Positions 24,299 through 31,906 of a stretch of DNA of 64,000 nt are shown here, one piece after another. The translations under genes were made by a program, and so were the position numbers. The stretch lies in contig CAZIDF010000011.1 of the NCBI GenBank assembly GCA_964538085.1, forward strand, positions 46,211-110,210, read 5' to 3'. Every line of letters starts with the position of its first letter. Position 1 is the stretch's first letter. The notes beneath the pieces are model-generated. The model made no database searches. It saw only the letters and a program-made list of their open reading frames with translations, and was not told the origin of the DNA. The stretch is from G020348385 sp964538085 (GTDB lineage: Bacteria; Acidobacteriota; Aminicenantia; Aminicenantales; Aminicenantaceae).

Positions 24299-25483
24299 TC
24301 ATCCCAGTCTCTCAACAACGATGGCCACACCCTGTCCGCCGCCGATACACAGGCTGACCAATCCCAATCTTTTTTCTCTGTTTTTGAGGACGTAGAGCAA
24401 CGTTGTCAGGATCTTCACTCCCGTCGCCCCAATTGGATGGCCCAGTGCAATGGCTCCTCCATGCACATTCACTCGAGAACGATCCCACTCGAGCTCCCTT
24501 TCGACGGCCAAAATCTGAGCGGCAAAGGCTTCATTGAGCTCGATGATATCGATATCATCCAAAGTTAGCCCAGCTTTTTCCAAGGCCTTGTTAACCGCCG
24601 GCACAGGACCAATTCCCATGATCTTGGGATCCACACCCGCACTCGCATACGAGACAATTTTCGCCATCGGCTTGACCCCCAATTCGTCTGCTTTTTGCTG
24701 CGTCAAAACCAACACAGCAGAAGCAGCATCACACAGAGCACAACTGTTGGCGGCTGTTACGGTACCATCCTTCTTGAAAACTGGAGCGAATTTTGCGATT
24801 TTTTCCACACTCACTCCTTCCCTCGGAATTTCTTCCGTGTCAAAGATCTCGGTTTTTCCCTTGCCGGCAGGAACCTCGACCGGAAGGATCTCCTCCTTGA
24901 ACATACCCTCCTTCATGGCGGCCACGGCCTTGTTCTGGCTCTCCACCGCATATTCATCTTGCTCTTCTCGACTGATGCTGTACTTTTCCACAAGGGTTTC
25001 CGCAGTCACTCCCATCAAATGACCTGCCAACGGGCACATGAATCCATCCTTGTGAAGAACGTCGACAAGCTTTCCATCTCCCATCCGGTTTCCCCATCTG
25101 GCCTTGTCAGCGATATAAGGAACCTGGGAGCTGTTTTCCGATCCGCCGACCAATACAACCTGTGCATCGCCCGCCTTGATGATCTGAATGGCAAGAGAAA
25201 CTGCACGTAATGAGGATCCACAACGTTTGTTTACGGTAAACGCCGGAACCTCCACAGGAAGCCCTGCCTTCACGGTAGCCAGGCGCCCGATATTTGGACC
25301 GAGGCCTGCTTGCCAGCCTGACCCGAACACAACTTCATCCACCTGACCCGGATCGATCCCGGTTCTCTGTACAGCTTCTTTAAGCACCAGCGCTCCTAAA
25401 TCCACGGCTGAGACCCGTTGGAATGAGCCTCCAAAACTTCCTCCTGCCGTCCGAACGGCTCCCGCGATAACGATATCACTCAT
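24299..25483 (-). CDS. Acetyl-CoA acetyltransferase (thiolase)
   Basis: A 394-residue classical thiolase with all catalytic parts: nucleophile C88 (NKRCGSSLRAV), the histidine in GHPIGATG and the second cysteine in CIGGGQG. It cleaves acetoacetyl-CoA to two acetyl-CoA, or condenses in reverse. Unlike the SCP2-type thiolase at 7570 it needs no DUF35 partner. A strong AGGAGGAA site precedes the ATG. With the downstream hydroxyacyl-CoA dehydrogenase, acyl-CoA dehydrogenase and crotonase it forms a complete crotonyl-CoA oxidation set. Confidence 0.93.
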   Translation of the reverse strand: MSDIVIAGAVRTAGGSFGGSFQRVSAVDLGALVLKEAVQRTGIDPGQVDEVVFGSGWQAGLGPNIGRLATVKAGLPVEVPAFTVNKRCGSSLRAVSLAIQIIKAGDAQVVLVGGSENSSQVPYIADKARWGNRMGDGKLVDVLHKDGFMCPLAGHLMGVTAETLVEKYSISREEQDEYAVESQNKAVAAMKEGMFKEEILPVEVPAGKGKTEIFDTEEIPREGVSVEKIAKFAPVFKKDGTVTAANSCALCDAASAVLVLTQQKADELGVKPMAKIVSYASAGVDPKIMGIGPVPAVNKALEKAGLTLDDIDIIELNEAFAAQILAVERELEWDRSRVNVHGGAIALGHPIGATGVKILTTLLYVLKNREKRLGLVSLCIGGGQGVAIVVERLG

Positions 25484-25565
25484 GAATTTATTCCTCCTTC
25501 ATTAGCATTATTTTCCTTTGAGCTTTTTATTATATTGAGCGCTCTCGACCTGTCAACAAAAATCC

Positions 25566-27083
25566 CTAATCCTCTTCGTGTTTTTCCCTCCGGAATATCC
25601 GGAATAAATCGGACAACCTTCCTTTGACATAACCTTCTTTAATAAAATATGGGCCATCCTCTGGCTGTATCCATTTGATGTATTTTCCCCGTTTTACGCC
25701 AAGTGGATCTTGTGCCAGCCCTATCCGAAAATCCCCTTCTTTTGTCTGGATGATGGCCACATTGATCTCGTTCACATCCCCAGGTGGTTTATACTGGGTA
25801 GAAGCCACAATCCTGTCTTTGCGTGGCATTTTTTTCAGGATGAGATCTTCTGGAATGGACTGCGGCAAATATTCTTCTTTGAAACCTTGTCTGGGTCGGA
25901 AGGGATCCGTCCTTTCGATGATGCCGACAATGGAGGTATTCCCGAATCCGCTCATGCTGAACCAAAGGCCGTAGTTCAGATCCCTTATTTTTTTCCCGAA
26001 CATGTCTCTGTACTGATCATGGCCTCTCATCTGCCAAACCAGTTCGACCAGCTGGGCTCCCCCGGAAGCGCCAAGAGGGTGGGTCCTGGATAAAAATCCT
26101 CCAGACCGGTTGACATACACTTTTTTCCCTTCCTTATTCGACTCCTGGATGACAAATGTGTGCCCTTGCCCTCTATCGGCGAATCCCAGGTCTTCGGCTG
26201 CGATCCAGGGAATGGGTTTAAAGGCATCGTGGAGTTCACACAAATCGATCTCGCCGGGATTCAGTTCCGCCTCTTGGTAGGCCCTGCGCCCGGCGATCAG
26301 GGCCGATTCCATATAGATCAACGTTTTCCTGTCAGCGATCTTGATGTGATCAAAGGCAGATTTCACGCTCGTCAATTTGATGTCCGTCTTCTCTGGAATC
26401 AGATAAACAGCGCCAGCCCCGTTGTAGGAGCCGCTGCAATCGAATTTTGTGAGGGGCTTGGCAATGACCCTGTTGACATTGGGATCATTGTATTCTTCCC
26501 ATGAAATCGGTTGCCGGAAATAAGCAAAGTTGTTCAGGGCGCCATATCCAAGACTTTGGCGGCTCATCTCGAAGCAGACTTTCCGGAATTCTTTTTCCGA
26601 AACCTTGTACGCATCCATATATTCGTATGAAGCAAGGGCGGCCACAGCCGGCATCTCACCCAGCCCTCTCTCTCTCTCCTCTTCCGCGATCACAGTCGAT
26701 ATTTGAGAGGGAATCTCTTCGTTTTTCAGCTTCCCCTTCATCTTCTCCCCAAAACAAACAAGAACCTTTAATCCAGACGAAGCCAGTCTTTTCCCGAGTT
26801 CGACTGCAGCAGCTCCGGTTGCAGACCCCAATTCCACATGATAGATCTCAGTATCCCTGCGAAGTCCCAGTTCCATGCCCACGAGGGAGTCAAGACCTGT
26901 TTGACGAGCGAACCCGATGGGGTCCATGCTGCCGATGACCAGGCAATCAGGGAGAGCATCAGATGTGAAAAGCACTGAATCTTGGAGTGCTTTTGCGCAG
27001 GCGTCTGCCAGCATGACTCCGATGGGCCGGAAATCCTTGCCGAATGGAGTCAAACCTACCCCAGCTATGTATACATTTTTCAT
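25566..27083 (-). CDS. Thiolase-like protein fused to a C-terminal OB-type domain, lacking the nucleophilic cysteine
   Basis: 505 residues: an SCP2-like thiolase fold (1-395) followed by about 110 residues that resemble the DUF35 OB region without the zinc ribbon. The histidine motifs ELHDAF and THPLGASGG are kept. The position of the active cysteine reads VELGSATG, with Gly86 where the 7570 thiolase has Cys83, and the C-terminal segment is SMSGFG. The usual acyl-enzyme chemistry is therefore not possible. It may be a non-catalytic subunit, like the BbsB-type partners, or an enzyme with altered chemistry. It is the first gene of the beta-oxidation set, about 80 bp before the classical thiolase, and is divergent from the yggS-like gene. 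Confidence 0.8.
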   Translation of the reverse strand: MKNVYIAGVGLTPFGKDFRPIGVMLADACAKALQDSVLFTSDALPDCLVIGSMDPIGFARQTGLDSLVGMELGLRRDTEIYHVELGSATGAAAVELGKRLASSGLKVLVCFGEKMKGKLKNEEIPSQISTVIAEEERERGLGEMPAVAALASYEYMDAYKVSEKEFRKVCFEMSRQSLGYGALNNFAYFRQPISWEEYNDPNVNRVIAKPLTKFDCSGSYNGAGAVYLIPEKTDIKLTSVKSAFDHIKIADRKTLIYMESALIAGRRAYQEAELNPGEIDLCELHDAFKPIPWIAAEDLGFADRGQGHTFVIQESNKEGKKVYVNRSGGFLSRTHPLGASGGAQLVELVWQMRGHDQYRDMFGKKIRDLNYGLWFSMSGFGNTSIVGIIERTDPFRPRQGFKEEYLPQSIPEDLILKKMPRKDRIVASTQYKPPGDVNEINVAIIQTKEGDFRIGLAQDPLGVKRGKYIKWIQPEDGPYFIKEGYVKGRLSDLFRIFRREKHEED

Positions 27084-27199
27084 GCGGATGAGAACTCCTC
27101 AACCCTGAAAATAATCGTTTTTATTTTAATACGCCCTAACAAAAAAAGCAAAAAACCGAATCTTGCATTTTCCATGATGTTGACATAACCTGGACTTGT

Positions 27200-27856
27200 A
27201 TGAAAATCGAAGAAAATGTGAGGAAGATTCTATCCCAGTTGCCGGAAGAGGTGGAACTTGTGGCTGCGGCGAAAACACGCACACCCGAAGAAATTTTACG
27301 GGCGGTCAATGCAGGAGTGAGGATCATCGGAGAAAACTATGTGCAGGAAGCGGAGCGTGCTTTCGAAATTGTCGGGCACAGAGTGAAATGGCACTTCATC
27401 GGCCATCTTCAGCGAAACAAAGTGAAAAAAGCCGTCAAGGTTTTCGACATGATCGAAACCCTGGATTCCCTGGATCTCGCAGAAGAAATCGATAAGCGCA
27501 GTGCCCAAGAGGGGAAAATCATGACCGTTCTCATCGAGATCAACAGCGGAAGGGAACCACAGAAATTCGGGATAATGCCTGAAAAGGCTGAAATCTTTCT
27601 CCAAAAAACAGCGGGCTTTAAAAACATGAAGATCAAAGGTCTGATGACCATGGGGCCGGCTTTTGGTGATCTTGAGAAGGCGCGCCCTATTTTTGCCGAA
27701 ACAAAAAAATTGTTCGATGGAATAAAATCTCTAGAAATTCCAGGCGTCGATATGCAATATCTTTCGATGGGGATGACAAATTCCTACTTAGTGGCGATCG
27801 AGGAAGGGGCCAACATAATTAGGATCGGCACCAAGATCTTCGGTCATCGAGGATGA
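27200..27856 (+). CDS. YggS/PLPBP-family pyridoxal phosphate homeostasis protein
   Basis: A 218-residue single-domain PLP-binding TIM barrel. The PLP lysine is in LVAAAKTRTPEEI near residue 22, IGENYVQEA follows, and the C-terminal LSMGMTNSYLVAIEEGANIIRIGTKIF is present as two adjoining family motifs. Members bind PLP without a known catalytic reaction and affect vitamin B6 and amino-acid balance. The length is slightly below the usual 225-235. It stands alone between the beta-oxidation set and the Rrf2 regulators, with TTGACA about 20 bases upstream of its ATG. Confidence 0.92.
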   Translation: MKIEENVRKILSQLPEEVELVAAAKTRTPEEILRAVNAGVRIIGENYVQEAERAFEIVGHRVKWHFIGHLQRNKVKKAVKVFDMIETLDSLDLAEEIDKRSAQEGKIMTVLIEINSGREPQKFGIMPEKAEIFLQKTAGFKNMKIKGLMTMGPAFGDLEKARPIFAETKKLFDGIKSLEIPGVDMQYLSMGMTNSYLVAIEEGANIIRIGTKIFGHRG

Positions 27857-27869
27857 AGTTCTTTTTTTC

Positions 27870-27920
27870 CTAGAATTCTTATAAATTTGTGTTGAAAAAT
27901 AAAAGATTATCTTATATTAT
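27870..27920 (+). promoter_or_regulatory. Promoter region of the first Rrf2 gene with shared CTAGAATTC-TATAA motif
   Basis: CTAGAATTCTTATAAATTT begins at 27870 and closely matches CTAGAATTCGTATAAGATTT at 28460 before the second Rrf2 gene. A second candidate promoter follows: TTGAAA (27892-27897), a 17-bp spacer and TATTAT (27915-27920). The common motif could be an Rrf2 autoregulatory operator or simply a remnant of the gene duplication. An AAGGAG site precedes the ATG at 27965. Confidence 0.4.
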
Positions 27921-27964
27921 TTTATGTTCTTTATATTAAAACATTTACAGATCAAGGAGTTCTA

Positions 27965-28405
27965 ATGATAAGACTTTCTACCAAAGGAAGGTACGGAACT
28001 CGACTTATGGTAAGCCTTGCTCAACATTATCATAACGGCAGAGAATCCATCATACTGAAAAAGATATCCGATGATGAAGATATTTCTATCCGTTATTTAG
28101 AACAGATCATCATCCCGCTCAAGATCGCAAAGCTCGTGAAAAGTATTCGGGGAGCTGGAGGTGGATATATCTTGGCACGACATCCATCTGATATCAAATT
28201 GAGGGAGATCATTTCAAGTTTAGAAGGATCTTGCTGTCTGGTCGAATGTGTGGATGACGAAGACTATTGCGACAAAATCGAAAAGTGTGCGGCCTATGAC
28301 ATCTGGAAAAACGCCAGTTCACTTCTGAAAGATTATTTCGAAAAAACGACTCTTCAGGATATCCTGGAGATTTCTAACAAAAAGAATTCCTCAGTTCAGA
28401 AATAA
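27965..28405 (+). CDS. Rrf2-family transcriptional regulator (first of a tandem pair)
   Basis: A 146-residue winged-helix regulator of the Rrf2 family (IscR, NsrR, RsrR relatives). The N-terminal STKGRYGTRLM helix and the wing with SIRGAGGGYIL are typical. Cysteines C95, C102 and C108 form CX6CX5C, close to the CX5CX5C that holds the Fe-S cluster in IscR, with extra cysteines at 90-91. It probably senses redox state, NO or cluster status. It shares most of its sequence with the next gene, so the two arose by duplication. Their position directly before the cytochrome island suggests that they control it. Confidence 0.9.
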   Translation: MIRLSTKGRYGTRLMVSLAQHYHNGRESIILKKISDDEDISIRYLEQIIIPLKIAKLVKSIRGAGGGYILARHPSDIKLREIISSLEGSCCLVECVDDEDYCDKIEKCAAYDIWKNASSLLKDYFEKTTLQDILEISNKKNSSVQK

Positions 28406-28447
28406 GAAGAGCTCCGATTCCTTTTTTTATAACCCTTCCATCATTAC

Positions 28448-28475
28448 TTGACATTATCTCTAGAATTCGTATAAG
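28448..28475 (+). promoter_or_regulatory. Sigma70-type promoter of the second Rrf2 gene, motif in the spacer
   Basis: TTGACA (28448-28453), a 16-bp spacer and TATAAG (28470-28475). The CTAGAATTC word shared with the first Rrf2 promoter fills the spacer from 28460. A protein bound there would block polymerase, which fits autorepression. The ATG at 28523 has an AAGGAG site. Confidence 0.5.
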
Positions 28476-28522
28476 ATTTATATGACATATAGAGATAGCT
28501 AGCCCATTCCAAGGAGATATCC

Positions 28523-28966
28523 ATGATTAAACTTTCCACCAAAGGCAGATATGGAACTCGTTTGATGCTCAATCTCGCTCTTCACTATAATGAAGGCAGA
28601 GAGGCTGTGGTGCTCAAAAATATATCGAAAGAGGAGGACCTCTCTATACGGTACCTGGAACAGATCATTATCCCTCTGAAAATAAATAAATTGGTCAAAA
28701 GCGTTCGAGGAGCTGGAGGTGGATATACGCTGGCGAGGAATCCATCGGAAATCAATCTATGTCAGATCATCGAGGTCTTGGAAGGGTCATGCGCCCTTGT
28801 CGACTGTGTAGAAGATCCAGATAGTTGCGACCGGATCGACGAATGCGCTACCCAAGTTGTCTGGAAAGAAGCCAGTGATCTACTAAAAAATTACTTTGAA
28901 AGCAAAACTCTGCAAGACCTCATCGTCTTCGCTGAAAAAATAAGAGCCAAAAAGGAAAAACAATAA
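28523..28966 (+). CDS. Rrf2-family transcriptional regulator (second of a tandem pair)
   Basis: 147 residues, a clear paralogue of the gene upstream: STKGRYGTRLM, SIRYLEQIIIPLKI and RGAGGGYTLAR are shared almost unchanged. C95, C102 and C108 keep the CX6CX5C cluster-binding pattern; C80 and C90 are further cysteines. It has its own promoter, so the two regulators can be expressed separately. About 210 bp downstream the decaheme cytochrome gene begins, making this the nearest regulator to the electron-transfer island. Whether the pair form heterodimers or respond to different signals cannot be read from the sequence. Confidence 0.9.
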   Translation: MIKLSTKGRYGTRLMLNLALHYNEGREAVVLKNISKEEDLSIRYLEQIIIPLKINKLVKSVRGAGGGYTLARNPSEINLCQIIEVLEGSCALVDCVEDPDSCDRIDECATQVVWKEASDLLKNYFESKTLQDLIVFAEKIRAKKEKQ

Positions 28967-29012
28967 ATTTTAACTCGAGTTATAAAAATATAGAGTTTAA
29001 AAAAAATTTTTC

Positions 29013-29041
29013 TTGACAAAAAATACGTGATCCCTTAAATT
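29013..29041 (+). promoter_or_regulatory. Candidate promoter of the decaheme/MtrB operon
   Basis: TTGACA (29013-29018), a 17-bp spacer and TAAATT (29036-29041, 4 of 6 consensus positions) lie in an AT-rich 210-bp spacer without genes. Downstream are several TATA-rich words around 29055-29095, some resembling the TAGAATT core seen before the Rrf2 genes. The leader to the ATG at 29177 would be about 130 bases, long enough for regulation. Confidence 0.4.
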
Positions 29042-29176
29042 ACATAATCCCTATAGTATATCTATAATCTATAATTAATATAGAATTATTGTGATAGAAT
29101 GGCATTTATGGAGAGGAAAAAAATCAAAAAAAACCTTAGAAATGACATCACTCAAAAAAAGGGAAAGGAGAGGGAA

Positions 29177-30022
29177 ATGAAAAAAGCCAGCTTATCTTAC
29201 GGACTCCCAACAGTTGGTATTGTCATCCTGGCCATCTTTTTGTTCTTCCCTTCTCTGAATGCAAAGACACCGGCATTTCAAGAAGAAACGAGTGCGGATG
29301 TGTGCGCCGAATGTCACGATGTTATAGCGCATAACTTCCAAGGTCAACCGCATGCTGAGAACAACTGTATCGCCTGTCACGGTGATGCGAAAACGCATTT
29401 AGAAGAAGGAGGAGGAGCGAACATCTTCGCCTATGGAGCAGAAGAATTGACCGGTGACAAATCGACCAAATGTCTTACCTGCCACACGAAAACGACTGGA
29501 AGATATTTTGCAAGCCCACACGGAAAATCAGCGATGGATTGCACAACTTGCCACATTATCCATACAGAGATGGCCAGACCCGCTCTGCTCAAAACGAGCG
29601 CTTTGAAAAATTGTTCCAGTTGTCATCAGGATGTGCTCGCTCAGTTTCAACTGAACGAACGGCACCGACTTCAAGAAGGAATCCTGAGCTGCGAAACCTG
29701 CCATGACCCACACAAGCCATCTTCGATGATGCGCTTGGGCGGATTTAAACAGGAATCATGTTTAAAATGCCACACCGACAAAGGTGGACCTTTTCTGCAC
29801 GAACATGGGGCTTCCCGAATCGAAGGATGCACAGCCTGTCATGAGGTCCATGGATCCCCCAACAAGCACATGCTGACTCACCAGAGCGTATCCGACCTAT
29901 GTTTCAGTTGTCACACCCTGGCTCCATCCTTTCATGCCCGTTTCGATTCATACTCCACCAACTGCACAGTCTGTCATGCGACCATTCATGGCTCCAATCT
30001 GAGCAAGATTTTTCTGAAATAG
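29177..30022 (+). CDS. Periplasmic decaheme cytochrome c, MtrA/DmsE-like
   Basis: About 281 residues from the ATG at 29177, chosen because AAGGAG stands just upstream and a signal peptide follows at once (MKKASLSYG...LFFPSLNA). Ten CXXCH heme sites are regularly spaced, the count and size of the MtrA/DmsE/PioA family. In those systems the decaheme sits inside an MtrB barrel and carries electrons across the outer membrane. The next gene, ten bases downstream, encodes such a barrel, so the pair forms a porin-cytochrome conduit. The heme content matches MtrA (10 hemes); which metal, mineral or partner is used is unknown. Confidence 0.88.
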   Translation: MKKASLSYGLPTVGIVILAIFLFFPSLNAKTPAFQEETSADVCAECHDVIAHNFQGQPHAENNCIACHGDAKTHLEEGGGANIFAYGAEELTGDKSTKCLTCHTKTTGRYFASPHGKSAMDCTTCHIIHTEMARPALLKTSALKNCSSCHQDVLAQFQLNERHRLQEGILSCETCHDPHKPSSMMRLGGFKQESCLKCHTDKGGPFLHEHGASRIEGCTACHEVHGSPNKHMLTHQSVSDLCFSCHTLAPSFHARFDSYSTNCTVCHATIHGSNLSKIFLK

Positions 30023-30032
30023 GAGGGATAAT

Positions 30033-31892
30033 ATGAGTAAAAAGAAAATATTTTTAGCCTTTACACTGACATTCTTCGTATTTTCTGCAGCCCTTTCCCT
30101 CCAAGCCCAAGAACAATCGAAAAATCTATATGGGAAATTCCTATTCGGATACAGATTCGTGGACACAAGCGGAACGGTCGAAAGATACAAACAAGACATA
30201 AACCTGGATGAAGGGTTGAGACTCTTCAACTTCAATCTGCAGATCCTGCCGAATGAAAATTTCAAGAATCTATTCGACCGGATCGACATCAACATGTACA
30301 ACTTCGGTGGCGATCCTTATGAGACCTTTCGATTGGCCATCCAGAAATCAGGAAAATACAAGTTCCAATACGATCGAAGAAAATCCAATTACTTTTATGC
30401 TGACCAGCATGAAGTCGACGGCGGGGAGCTCTACAATCCTTTTACGTTCAATTTCGATAGAACCATGGACAGCATGTTCGCCAAGGTTTGGCTGCATAGG
30501 TATGTCGATGTTTACGTGAATTTCGACAGGTACAGCAAAATAGGCGATAGCACACTGACCCTAGATCTCGACCGGATAGAATTCGAATTCGACAAGCCCA
30601 TCGAAGAAAATTACAAACAATTCGCTATCGGTGTAGATTTTCACTTGAAGGACTTCACGTTCGTGTTCGAAGAAAGAGTGATGGATTACACCAACACCAA
30701 CAGCTTTTTCCTTCCCGGCGCTGCAGACGGCGGAGAAGGCGCAAGTTATCCTTCGGCGTTGAACTTCTTCACCTTGAATCAACCCTATGATCTCAAAACA
30801 TACACCCATACTTTCAAAGCGACAGGACGCGCCTTTGACAGGTTGCTCATCAATGGATTCGCTCAGCTTAGCAGCCAAGATATGGATTTGACTTACGAGG
30901 AAGAAGTCGATGGTATCAATTACCTCGGAAAATTCTACATGAATAGCCAAGGTGGAAAAGGAAAATTCGATCGCAATATCAATATATTCGATTTCGATGT
31001 CACATACTTGATGTTGGATAAGTTGGCCGTAATAGCGGCTTTCCGTTTCAATGATTTCGAACAGGAGGGCTACCTCACTGTTGACGGGGAAAAAGAAGAA
31101 TCCATGCTAAAATACAACAACAAGGCTGCAGAGGGTGGACTGCAGTACCAGTTCTCTCCCCGGATAGTCCTTACTGCAGGATACCGCTACGAGATAAGGG
31201 AGCTGGACGGAATCGAAACCGTAGGCTATGAAGAGAAAACCGTGAGGAACGGGCTTTACGGAAACGTCAAGTGGGATATCCGGGCTTTTAAAATCACGGC
31301 TGATTACCAGTTCGGAGATTACAAAGACCCATTCACTCTGATTTCTCCGACGAGTTTCCATAGGTTTCGATTCACGGCGAAAGCGAATGTCGATAATTTC
31401 AATTTCTCCGGTTCATACCTCTGGAATAGAGCAAAAAGCGAGGTTTATGACGATCGCTGGGATTCCACCAAAAACCAGTTGAACCTGCGCGTAGGATATA
31501 ACGGCCAAAAGGTCCACGTTTCAGGAGGTTATGCACTGATCGATGTCGAACACAAAGGCAATCGGATCATCTCATACCCGCCAACATGGACTGGGCCGGG
31601 AAGCTTCCCTTGGGATATCCTGTACGAAGGCAAATCGAATCTCTTCGATGCTTCGCTGTCAGCAGACTTAGCTGAGGATTGGAGCGTGGGGGGATATGCC
31701 AATGTTTATTGGAATAGAGGATTCTGGGAAATCGACCGGTTTACTTTCAAAGCCTATGTGGAATACACCTTCAACAACGGACTCGTTAGCCAAATCGGAT
31801 ACCGCTATGTGGATTTCAAGGAGAAAATGTCCGGATTCAACGATTACAGCGCGAACATATTGGAAATATCCTTTGGCTACCGCTGGAAATAA
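30033..31892 (+). CDS. MtrB/PioB-type outer-membrane beta-barrel
   Basis: 619 residues with a signal peptide (1-26, ending SLQAQ). A long series of alternating hydrophobic beta strands rich in Tyr and Phe follows, ending in an aromatic strand (EISFGYRWK). No cysteines pair as CXXCH. The size and position directly after an MtrA-like decaheme gene identify it as the MtrB/PioB barrel that sheathes the cytochrome in the outer membrane. Internal stretches such as FDRIDINMYNFGGDPYETF are of the kind seen in this family. It is translationally close to both neighbours and likely forms a three-gene operon with the following decaheme. Confidence 0.85.
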   Translation: MSKKKIFLAFTLTFFVFSAALSLQAQEQSKNLYGKFLFGYRFVDTSGTVERYKQDINLDEGLRLFNFNLQILPNENFKNLFDRIDINMYNFGGDPYETFRLAIQKSGKYKFQYDRRKSNYFYADQHEVDGGELYNPFTFNFDRTMDSMFAKVWLHRYVDVYVNFDRYSKIGDSTLTLDLDRIEFEFDKPIEENYKQFAIGVDFHLKDFTFVFEERVMDYTNTNSFFLPGAADGGEGASYPSALNFFTLNQPYDLKTYTHTFKATGRAFDRLLINGFAQLSSQDMDLTYEEEVDGINYLGKFYMNSQGGKGKFDRNINIFDFDVTYLMLDKLAVIAAFRFNDFEQEGYLTVDGEKEESMLKYNNKAAEGGLQYQFSPRIVLTAGYRYEIRELDGIETVGYEEKTVRNGLYGNVKWDIRAFKITADYQFGDYKDPFTLISPTSFHRFRFTAKANVDNFNFSGSYLWNRAKSEVYDDRWDSTKNQLNLRVGYNGQKVHVSGGYALIDVEHKGNRIISYPPTWTGPGSFPWDILYEGKSNLFDASLSADLAEDWSVGGYANVYWNRGFWEIDRFTFKAYVEYTFNNGLVSQIGYRYVDFKEKMSGFNDYSANILEISFGYRWK

Positions 31893-31906
31893 TGGGAGGA
31901 ACAAGA

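Noticed and set aside
29099..29176. Earlier start for the decaheme cytochrome
   Set aside because: It would put a lysine-rich stretch before the signal peptide; the ATG at 29177 has a good ribosome site and an immediate signal sequence.
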